NCBI GenBank assembly: GCA_937891015.1
Contig: CALAPY010000025.1
Span: forward strand, 1 to 14,396
Direction: 5' to 3'
DNA length: 14,396 nt
Origin: UBA2108 sp002713215
Lineage (GTDB): Bacteria > Bacteroidota > Bacteroidia > Flavobacteriales_G > Salibacteraceae
The notes below the pieces were generated by a model that searched no databases, was not told where the DNA came from, and saw nothing but the letters and a program-made list of their open reading frames with translations. Both the position numbers and the translations under genes were made by a program. Shown in pieces: positions 7,851 through 14,396 of the stretch (its first letter is position 1; every line of letters starts with the position of its first letter).

Positions 7851-10151
7851 CTAATTCGTTGAGTACTCTAGGTTTACACCATGAATATACATGGTTCCTG
7901 TATTGGTATCTGATCCGTTGGTACCAATTCTTCTGAGATAGATGTGTACAAACTTATCTGAAGAATTTGCTCCGGAAACATTTATCGAAGCTTCCTGTAA
8001 TCCTTCTACAGTGGAGGATACAGGCAGGGTATGATTTGTACTTGAAGTGTTACTGGAAACATCCTCGTTTAATGAGCGATATATTCTACCCACTTTGAAG
8101 TAAATATTTCCAGTGTTTGTTGATGCACTGTATAAAATCTTAGCTGTAAAATTTCCACCATTCCAGTCCACCGGTATGGGGACGGAAACTCGAATTTCTC
8201 GGTTACCACCATCTGTCATATAAATCGTTGTTAATCCAAAGCTTCCAAGAGTCGCCCTTGTCGCTCCACTAAAACTCTCCGAAGGAAACATGCCAGGGGT
8301 AATCATTATGGACTTGGTCTTGGAAGGTACATCCTGCCACGTAGCATCTCCATCAGCATCAGAAACCAGAACTTTATTGCTACCTGGTGAACCACCAGTA
8401 ACCTTGAACGATGCCGTTGTGGTTTTACTAGAAACTGTAGCATTGCCAGTAATCGTTGTATTACCAGCCAAAGCCGATGTTCCGTTTACGTGTAATTTGG
8501 CCGAGGGGCTGGTAGTATTGATCCCCAGGTTTCCAGCTGAAGAACCAGTTATTAGTGGCGTACCCGAGACGCTTCCTATATAAACCCGAAACGAATTGTC
8601 TGATCCATTGGTTCCGACAATCGCACGATTGGTACCCCCTTCCCGGTATATCGAATAGGAGTTGTTGCCGGAAGACGGATTAAGAATGGTATATGCATGC
8701 CCAGACGTATTTTCGAATTCTGCCACCGTACTGGAGGTTCCGGTAACATCCAAAGGCCAGGTGGGACTGGTTGTTCCAATACCTACTTTACCATCACTTT
8801 TAATGGTCATTCTGTCCGTATTGGCAGTTCTTAATCTTAAATCTCCAGCTTCATATCCCTGGATGTAAGAAGTGGTACCTGTAATCCCAATTCGGAGACC
8901 ATCACTTGAAGTGGTGCCTGTAGATGTATTGGTAAACTGAAGCCATGAGGTAGTGCTGGAACCATTGATATGTACTAAATTATTCGGGCTTGTTGTTCCA
9001 ATTCCTACATTTCCTGAAGCGTCAATTCGAACTCTTTCAGAATTATTAGTTTTAAATGACATGTAACCATTTTCATAGTTCCAGAGGAAAGTATTGCTCC
9101 CGTTCTGTCCAAATAGAAATCCATCGGAGTTGGTACTTCCACTTGACGAGTTAGTCATTTGTGAGTATACGGTAGTACCAGAACCTTGAATGTGTAAGTT
9201 TCTAACCGGACTCGTTGTCCCAATTCCAACATTATTTGAAAGGGGATTAAGAGCGAGAGGTTCAAGGTTTTGACTTTGTATGTATCCATAGGTCTGAGTT
9301 CTTCCCAGCATCATTGAATTACCTGTTGTCGATTCATCGATTTGAATTTGGCCGGTATTGGCATTGGTTGGTGGAGAAGCAGAAACATGAAAAGGGGAAG
9401 CAGGATTATTTGTGCCTATTCCAACCTCTCCATCCTTATCAATTCGCATGGATTCACTTTCCGTACTACCATTGGAATAACTATAAAATGCCAAATCGCC
9501 CACATTGGTACTCGCATTGGTTACCACACCTGCAATTCTTCCAAGCTTGTTAGAACCACCAAGATCATTGTCATAATTTTCGAAATTTAATTTTGCCTGG
9601 AAGTTACTGGTTGACCCATTTCTAGCTCCCCGTATGGTAACCGACCCGTCATTGCTTGTGGTCGATGCCGGGCTAACCAATAGCTGGGGGCCACCATCCT
9701 TACTAATGTGAAGAGCTGAGGTAGGAGTGGTAGTACCTATACCAATATTACCTGAATTGTCTATGCGAATACCTTCGTTATCCCCGTCGTTTGACAAATA
9801 ATTGCTATTTAACTGAATGTTTTGAGTTGCCTTATGATCACCCAGGTTATCTTCTGATAGGTCAACCCAAACCGTACCATTATAAAAGTAAAAACCTCCT
9901 GTAGTCGTATTGAATATCAGCAACCCGGTAGCCGGTGAACTAATGGCGTTCATTTGAGTAGTTGTCATTCGAGGTACCAGCATCCCTTTAGAAGTTGACG
10001 ACACTTCCAACATTGAAGACGCGTGTGGTGTTCCACCAGTATCATTAATCAGTACCTCCTGAGCCTGGCCATTAAAACGGTAGGTAGTAAATACTAAAAT
10101 CAGGATTATTACCTTTATCCAATTGTAATTCAAATTCTTCATAGCTATCAT
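7851..10151 (-). CDS. Secreted GIGT-repeat fibre protein with terminal jelly-roll-like domain
   Basis: 766 residues from the first ATG. The second ATG (codon 4, starting at 10142) gives a more typical MKN leader and may be the true start. The signal peptide WIKVIILILVFTTYRFNGQAQ ends at about 31. Then come the fibre head (STSKGMLVPRMTTTQMNAI, SPATGLLIF, FYFYNGTVW), DNLGDHKATQN and NEGIRIDNSG. GIGT-type motifs lie near 136, 243, 308, 382, 456 and 542. Two blocks of the type 'TN..SG..SDG...G...E.G...TNN..R' occur at 325-376 and 400-450. After KVLVSDADGDATWQDVP (593-609) a beta-rich terminal domain (615-766) ends with FVHIYLRRIGTNGSDTNTGT and HGVNLEY. It aligns with the end of the next gene only in outline. 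I see no cysteine, which suits a hydrogen-bonded beta fibre. The role is probably surface adhesion or extracellular fibre; the ligand is unknown. Confidence 0.92.
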   Translation of the reverse strand: MIAMKNLNYNWIKVIILILVFTTYRFNGQAQEVLINDTGGTPHASSMLEVSSTSKGMLVPRMTTTQMNAISSPATGLLIFNTTTGGFYFYNGTVWVDLSEDNLGDHKATQNIQLNSNYLSNDGDNEGIRIDNSGNIGIGTTTPTSALHISKDGGPQLLVSPASTTSNDGSVTIRGARNGSTSNFQAKLNFENYDNDLGGSNKLGRIAGVVTNASTNVGDLAFYSYSNGSTESESMRIDKDGEVGIGTNNPASPFHVSASPPTNANTGQIQIDESTTGNSMMLGRTQTYGYIQSQNLEPLALNPLSNNVGIGTTSPVRNLHIQGSGTTVYSQMTNSSSGSTNSDGFLFGQNGSNTFLWNYENGYMSFKTNNSERVRIDASGNVGIGTTSPNNLVHINGSSTTSWLQFTNTSTGTTSSDGLRIGITGTTSYIQGYEAGDLRLRTANTDRMTIKSDGKVGIGTTSPTWPLDVTGTSSTVAEFENTSGHAYTILNPSSGNNSYSIYREGGTNRAIVGTNGSDNSFRVYIGSVSGTPLITGSSAGNLGINTTSPSAKLHVNGTSALAGNTTITGNATVSSKTTTASFKVTGGSPGSNKVLVSDADGDATWQDVPSKTKSIMITPGMFPSESFSGATRATLGSFGLTTIYMTDGGNREIRVSVPIPVDWNGGNFTAKILYSASTNTGNIYFKVGRIYRSLNEDVSSNTSSTNHTLPVSSTVEGLQEASINVSGANSSDKFVHIYLRRIGTNGSDTNTGTMYIHGVNLEYSTN
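9207..9431 (-). repeat. Shared stem block (GRTQTYGY) in upstream gene
   Basis: Codons 241-315: GEVGIGTNNPASPFHVSASP, IDESTTGNSMMLGRTQTYGY and EPLALNPLSNNVGIGTTSP. It corresponds to codons 225-299 of the neighbouring paralogue. Here the block is joined directly to the VRNLHI segment, whereas in the neighbour about 90 residues intervene. Confidence 0.8.
9723..10064 (-). repeat. Paralogous fibre head, copy in upstream gene
   Basis: Codons 30-143 of the 766-residue protein, from the end of the leader to the first IGIGTTTP. This matches codons 37-149 of the next gene at near identity in stretches such as DNLGDHKATQN and YLSNDGDNEGIRIDNSGN. The nucleotides differ at many third positions, indicating an old tandem duplication with the protein sequence conserved. 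Confidence 0.8.
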
Positions 10152-10181
10152 TCTGCTTCTTAATCTATCTATATGGAAGAA

Positions 10182-13100
10182 TTAGTGTTTTCTGTATACG
10201 CATCGATAAGGAGCACTTCCTGTTGGATCTTTAAATGCCCGAGTAGTAATAGCGCCATTTCCTACTACCATCATGTTGTTTTGAGAAACATTGCTTACCC
10301 ACTCTGCGTCATCGGTTTCATCCGTTAACGATAAGGTACTTGTGGCTACATACCAATCTCTAAAGGAAGCCAGCTCAGCGTCCTCTGAGGAACAAGTAGT
10401 GGTTGCAATGAACCAGGTGGCTGCCGTTTTCTCTGCTTTTGAAATGCAATAGCTGCCATTTACCTTTTCATAACCCGATGGACAAACAAGGGTATCAATG
10501 GTAGTTACATCGGCCCAGGCAGCTCCACCAGCGGCATCCGAAATTAGAACCTTACCTAAACCGGCTCCTTCATAAATTCTTAAGTAATCGGTCTTTATAC
10601 CACCTTTTACATTTAAGGTAGAATCATAGCTATTACCGAATGATCCTCCAACAACCATTTTGTTGTTGACCTGAACGTTACCGTTATCGAAGTAACCTGC
10701 AAAATTATCTGTCCCACCGCTTGCGGTTGCCCAAATGCCATAGTTGGTGGCAGAACCTGATGTCCCATTGGCTTTGGCATATATTCCCCAGTATTCTGAG
10801 AAAGTTCCCGTACCTTCTGCTACTGAATAAGTTCCATAAAAATCTCCATTGTTACCGAGTCCATTGGAACGCCCCCATAGAGCATAATATTTAGCAGAAG
10901 GTGGTCCTCCATAAACATCGGCATAAACACCAAATTTATTGGCAGCATCACCACTTAAATAAGTACGGAAACCCATAGCTGTATCCGCGGAACTCTTCGT
11001 GTAAACCTGAGCATTTACCGCGAACTTATTGACGTTATTATCGATAGTATCCCACAAACATAGACGAGCTGTAGGATCAGACATGTTTATACCTATTCTA
11101 CCATTCTTAACCGTAAGGTATTCTCTATTATTGGCAAATAAACGGAAAGTATCAGCGTCCGGATACATCCAGGAAGTTCTGGTGGCATTGGCCAATACTA
11201 AAGATGTATCGGTGGAAAGCGTTGACCATTGAGCCTTACCTGTACCATCTATTGAAGTAAGTACTTTTCCAGCAGCTGCCCCATCTGTGACCACCAACGT
11301 TTTTACTGAAGCTGCATCAGTTAAGTCCAATGCTTTACCATAAATAGTTGACCATCGATTACCTGATTTTCCAAGGTCTTCGGTTACGTTCGCATTTGGG
11401 AAAATTGCCTGATAAAAACGAATATCACCGGTTCCGTTTATGTTATCCGCATAAAGCAGATTACTACTACCTACAATTAAATTCGCCGATGTAGTTATCG
11501 CACCCGTTTTAGCAATTGTCATACGTTCGGTTCCATTGGTAGTAAACCTTAAAATGTCCTCGTTAGCATTTTTTTCTGCATCAATAGAAGTGTTCCCATC
11601 AGCGTCTGCAATTTTACTTCCTGCAGTTAAAGTTGTCCAGCTAGCAACACCATTATTGTAAGTCAAAACTTGTCCATTTGTTCCGGAGGTTTTTCCAATT
11701 CCAAACTGATTTCCAGTAGGTCCTATTATAATTGAGTCAGTAAATAATTCATTTATATACGCATCGCCACCAACATCTAACTTTCTTGTTGGGCTGGATA
11801 CACCTATACCCAAATTATTTGCGATGTATACATTACCTGAATTAAAATAACCGGCCCAATTAGTAGTGGCTCCTGTTGCTTCTCCATAAATACCATAATT
11901 GATTGATCCTGTTCCATCTGCAGAACCGGAAACTCCAATTGCAGTACTTGAACCACCTGAAGTGGCAGAACCGTCAACACCAACGTTTAGCGCCGATCCA
12001 CTTTGTGCAAAAGCTGCTATACCATAATTATCATCTCCTGAACCGGAGGCCTCAAAGTCACCCGCTACTGAATTCATAGTTCCTGAACCACCTGTAGCCT
12101 CAGCAGTAATTGCAACTGCAACTCCGGTGCTTTTTGAGCCGGCGCTCAAAAACGAGCCAATTCCCAGACTATCCGTTACATCGACTTCCAGGTTATTGCT
12201 TGGTGTCTCGGTTCCAATACCCAGTTTATTTTCAATGTAAACTTTTCCATCTTTAAAATATCCAGCATAATTATTGGCGGATGTTCCCCCGCTTGCCGTT
12301 CCATAAATACCATACTTCCTTCCTGAAGAACCCGTTGCAACACCAAATGCGCCGTAATTAATACTGGTGGATCCTGAAGCCCCACCGTACAAACCAAAAT
12401 TCGCTCCGGAACCAGTACCGGTGACCTCAGTAAACACTCCCTTCTTCTCTCCCGAGCTTGAATTTGAATTGAGGGTTCTAATGGCAAAGTCCCGTGTAGA
12501 ATTAATTCCAATTACTGCATTTGGTGCACTTGAACCAAACTTTAAGGCTCCCAAATTGATAATGGAATCTCCCGCAGCATCGCTTCCGGCAGCAAGTACT
12601 GAATCTATTCCCTTGGTGGTGTATCCGGCAATAGTCTGCCAGGTAACCACACCGCTTCCATTGGTTTGTAACACCTGATTTGCACTACCATCAACGGTTG
12701 GGAAATAGTATTTTTCGTTTATCGATAAACTATCAACCTCAGCGTGACCGTTGACATCCAGCAAAAATTTAGGTGCTGATGTACCAATACCAAAAAATCC
12801 AGTAGTATCTAAGGTAACCTGTGGGGTACTAAAGTTCGTAAAGAAATCCAACCTGTGTTGAGAGTTAGTACCAATCTGAGCTCCACCGGCCGGGTCGCTC
12901 CCGTTTGGATTAAACAACCAGGTTCCAAGCTCTACCGTACCATTGGTATGGATAAAACCAAACTTCTGGTCGCCACTTCTAATGGTTAAAACTTCATCGG
13001 ATACTTTAGTATTTGTTCCTATTCTAAGGTTGCCCAGGTTGTTAATTGAATCGTTGTTGGCATCACTTCCAGCAGCAAGTACAGAGTCAATTCCCTTGGT

Positions 13101-14396
13101 AGTATAGGTCGAGCTCGTAATTGCCGTTCTTAAACTTGTCGCGGTATCAATAATAGCCTGTTTGTTTACATTGATGGCTGCGGTATCTCTAAACACAGAT
13201 AGATCGGCAGATTTGGTTCCACCGGCATCGGTAACTTCCAAGCTGGAAACATTTAGAGCTACTCCGGTATTGAGTTCATTCGTAGAACTGGAATCTTTAT
13301 AGGCACCAGCATTAACAGCAGACTCCAGCGTTCCAATATTTGTGTTTAAGGTTTGAATACTATCCCTGTTGGTATACACCTTACCTCCTAATGCTGCAAT
13401 AGATAAGGTAGAAACCTTTCCATTTTCGTTGAATGTAAATGTGGTGTCGTTCAACATGGTTATAGAGGTAATCTTCTCATTGGTGGAATCATTATCCAGA
13501 TTAACAGCAGTAGCGGGTAACACAACAAAACCACCATTGCTCAAATAAATGGTATCATTTGACATCGTCAATACCTGAATCTCATTAGTTGCACTAGTGT
13601 CTAAGTAAGCTACCTGTTTGAGCGAATCAATGTCCTTGGTAAATTGTATTGAATCCAATACCCTATATATATTTAATGCGGAATCTATGGTTCTAAGTGA
13701 AGTAACCGAATCAGCCAGGTTGCTGACTACCGCATCAATACTATCCCGATTTGTATAAACTTTTCCACCTAAAGCCGCAAGAGACAAAGTTGTAATCCTA
13801 CCATTTTCATCGAAGTTAAAGGTGGTGTCGTTCAACATGGTAATGGAAGTGATTTTTTCGTTGGTAGAGTCATTATCTAAATTAACCACTGCGGCTGGTA
13901 AAACCACAAATCCTCCATTAGTCAAATTAATAGTATCGTTAGAAATACTTAAGGCTTGTATCTCATTGGTTGAGCTGGAGTCTTTATAGGCCCCGGCAGC
14001 TACCTGCTGTTCCAGGTTATAAATCCTAGCTGTATCTGATACTACTGTAGCTCGCAGGGATGCCGCAGTATCAATAATCGCCTGCTTGTTTACGTTTATT
14101 GCTGCTGTATCTCTAAATACCGATAAGTCAGCAGATTTAGTACCTCCAGCATCGGTAACTTCCAAACTGGAAACATTTAAAGCCACTCCGGTATTGAGTT
14201 CATTCGTAGAACTGGAATCTTTATAAGCCCCAGCAGCTACCTGCTGTTCCAAATTATAAATCCTAGCCGTATCTGATACTACTGTAGCACGTAAAGACGT
14301 TGCGGTATCGATAATGGCTTGCTTGTTTATGTTTATTGCTGCAGTATCACGAAACACGGACAAGTCGGCAGACTTTGTGCCTCCTGCATCGGTAAC
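10182..14396 (-). CDS. Giant fibre protein with stalk repeats and C-type-lectin-like tip, 5' end beyond right edge
   Basis: The frame is open to the right edge on a codon boundary, giving 1404 visible residues; the true start and leader are outside, and a TTG-initiated start near 14363 would fall inside a repeat. Residues 1-430 form a stalk of repeated alpha/coiled-coil-like units (SVFRDTAAINVNKQAIID, RIYNLEQQV) and NEIQ modules (NGGFVVLP, STNEKITSITMLNDTTF, ALGGKVYTNRDSI). Residues 430-1300 carry fibre motifs (FGIGTSAP 535, LGIGTETP 725, LGIGVSSP 862), several YGIYG...AGYF units, and KVLTS...W joints. The last 100 residues (CPSGYEKVNGSYCIS, EKTAATWF, C1335, ELASF, WVSN, MMVVGNGA, YRCVYR) look like a small C-type-lectin fold. 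Cysteines 1305, 1317, 1335 and 1399 lie there, with only one other (1113), so one or two disulfides are likely. The inferred role is a long surface fibre with a binding tip. It is the most upstream gene of the run. Confidence 0.92.
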   Translation of the reverse strand, partial: VTDAGGTKSADLSVFRDTAAININKQAIIDTATSLRATVVSDTARIYNLEQQVAAGAYKDSSSTNELNTGVALNVSSLEVTDAGGTKSADLSVFRDTAAINVNKQAIIDTAASLRATVVSDTARIYNLEQQVAAGAYKDSSSTNEIQALSISNDTINLTNGGFVVLPAAVVNLDNDSTNEKITSITMLNDTTFNFDENGRITTLSLAALGGKVYTNRDSIDAVVSNLADSVTSLRTIDSALNIYRVLDSIQFTKDIDSLKQVAYLDTSATNEIQVLTMSNDTIYLSNGGFVVLPATAVNLDNDSTNEKITSITMLNDTTFTFNENGKVSTLSIAALGGKVYTNRDSIQTLNTNIGTLESAVNAGAYKDSSSTNELNTGVALNVSSLEVTDAGGTKSADLSVFRDTAAINVNKQAIIDTATSLRTAITSSTYTTKGIDSVLAAGSDANNDSINNLGNLRIGTNTKVSDEVLTIRSGDQKFGFIHTNGTVELGTWLFNPNGSDPAGGAQIGTNSQHRLDFFTNFSTPQVTLDTTGFFGIGTSAPKFLLDVNGHAEVDSLSINEKYYFPTVDGSANQVLQTNGSGVVTWQTIAGYTTKGIDSVLAAGSDAAGDSIINLGALKFGSSAPNAVIGINSTRDFAIRTLNSNSSSGEKKGVFTEVTGTGSGANFGLYGGASGSTSINYGAFGVATGSSGRKYGIYGTASGGTSANNYAGYFKDGKVYIENKLGIGTETPSNNLEVDVTDSLGIGSFLSAGSKSTGVAVAITAEATGGSGTMNSVAGDFEASGSGDDNYGIAAFAQSGSALNVGVDGSATSGGSSTAIGVSGSADGTGSINYGIYGEATGATTNWAGYFNSGNVYIANNLGIGVSSPTRKLDVGGDAYINELFTDSIIIGPTGNQFGIGKTSGTNGQVLTYNNGVASWTTLTAGSKIADADGNTSIDAEKNANEDILRFTTNGTERMTIAKTGAITTSANLIVGSSNLLYADNINGTGDIRFYQAIFPNANVTEDLGKSGNRWSTIYGKALDLTDAASVKTLVVTDGAAAGKVLTSIDGTGKAQWSTLSTDTSLVLANATRTSWMYPDADTFRLFANNREYLTVKNGRIGINMSDPTARLCLWDTIDNNVNKFAVNAQVYTKSSADTAMGFRTYLSGDAANKFGVYADVYGGPPSAKYYALWGRSNGLGNNGDFYGTYSVAEGTGTFSEYWGIYAKANGTSGSATNYGIWATASGGTDNFAGYFDNGNVQVNNKMVVGGSFGNSYDSTLNVKGGIKTDYLRIYEGAGLGKVLISDAAGGAAWADVTTIDTLVCPSGYEKVNGSYCISKAEKTAATWFIATTTCSSEDAELASFRDWYVATSTLSLTDETDDAEWVSNVSQNNMMVVGNGAITTRAFKDPTGSAPYRCVYRKH
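13128..13307 (-). repeat. Stalk repeat, copy 3 (permuted, partial)
   Basis: Residues 364-423: GAYKDSSSTNELNTG, VALNVSSLEVTDAGG, SVFRDTAAINVNKQ and AIIDTATSLR. It lacks the RATVVSDTARIYNLEQQV half and instead leads through TAITSSTYTTKGIDSVLAAG into the fibre region. It shares a 41-nt identical run with copy 1 (13261-13301 and 14185-14225). Confidence 0.8.
13356..13586 (-). repeat. NEIQ beta-stalk module, copy 2
   Basis: Residues 271-347 repeat copy 1: NEIQVLTMSNDTIYLSNGGF, VVLP, NLDNDSTNEKITSITMLND, SIAALGGKVYTNRDSI. A coiled-coil-like segment (about 221-266, with IDSALNIYRVLDSIQFTKDI) separates the two copies. Confidence 0.85.
13737..13967 (-). repeat. NEIQ beta-stalk module, copy 1
   Basis: Residues 144-220: NEIQALSISNDTINLTNGGF, VVLP, NLDNDSTNEKITSITMLND, then SLAALGGKVYTNRDSI. 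The 77-residue unit recurs 127 codons further on. The style is that of Bacteroidota fibre repeats of the 'NEIQTLS...NGG' type. Confidence 0.85.
13968..14159 (-). repeat. 79-codon stalk repeat, copy 2
   Basis: Residues 80-143 repeat VTDAGGTKSADLSVFRDTAA through AGAYKDSSST with very few amino-acid changes (for example ININ to INVN and TATS to TAAS). The unit then passes into the NEIQ module instead of NELNTG. Confidence 0.85.
14160..14396 (-). repeat. 79-codon stalk repeat, copy 1 (cut by right edge)
   Basis: Visible residues 1-79: VTDAGGTKSADLSVFRDTAA, NKQAIIDTATSLRATVVSD, RIYNLEQQV, AGAYKDSSSTNEL and ALNVSSLE. The unit recurs exactly 79 codons downstream. Differences from the other copies are mostly synonymous. 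Further copies probably lie beyond the right edge. Confidence 0.85.

Noticed and set aside
1..14396. Prophage or tailocin.
   Set aside because: Phage-like domains are present, but no baseplate, sheath, terminase, capsid, lysis or integrase gene is seen, and the proteins carry Sec leaders, which virion proteins normally lack.

Overview
The window looks like part of a Bacteroidota genome, probably a low-GC, free-living Flavobacteriia/Cytophagia-type organism. The evidence is the Sec signal peptides ending in (A/S)Q, the lack of clear Shine-Dalgarno sites, the conserved N-terminal block 'STSKG(M/V)LVPR(M/V)TTTQMNAI.SPATGL', the many VGIGTTSP fibre repeats, and the Fibrobacter-succinogenes major paralogous (FISUMP) domains. 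Taxonomy is inferred from protein style only.

All real coding capacity is on the minus strand: five consecutive large genes with spacers of only 30, 3, 45 and 51 nt, probably one transcription unit. In transcription order: (A) 14396-10182, a >1404-residue fibre cut by the right edge, with coiled-coil and NEIQ-type stalk repeats, then GIGT/AGYF fibre repeats and a cysteine-bearing C-type-lectin-like tip; (B) 10151-7851 and (C) 7847-5580, two paralogous secreted fibres with a shared head and stem and diverged terminal jelly-roll-like domains; (D) 5534-1902, a 1210-residue mosaic with two hydrophobic leader segments, three phage-style beta-sandwich domains, a GIGT stem and a phage-structural-like C-terminus; (E) 1850-1, a secreted protein cut by the left edge, made of alternating FISUMP and PKD-like (AGxDQ) modules. 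E has no stop inside the window and is easily missed for that reason.

Together the locus looks like a cassette of secreted, cell-surface, virus-fibre-like adhesins: repetitive stems carrying exchangeable binding tips. No enzyme, regulator, transporter, RNA gene, transposase, CRISPR array or phage head/packaging gene is visible. None of the C-termini seen in full (A-D) resembles a type IX secretion sorting domain or an S74 intramolecular chaperone, so surface attachment is unexplained. No plus-strand gene is supported, and there is no gene-free stretch longer than 51 nt.
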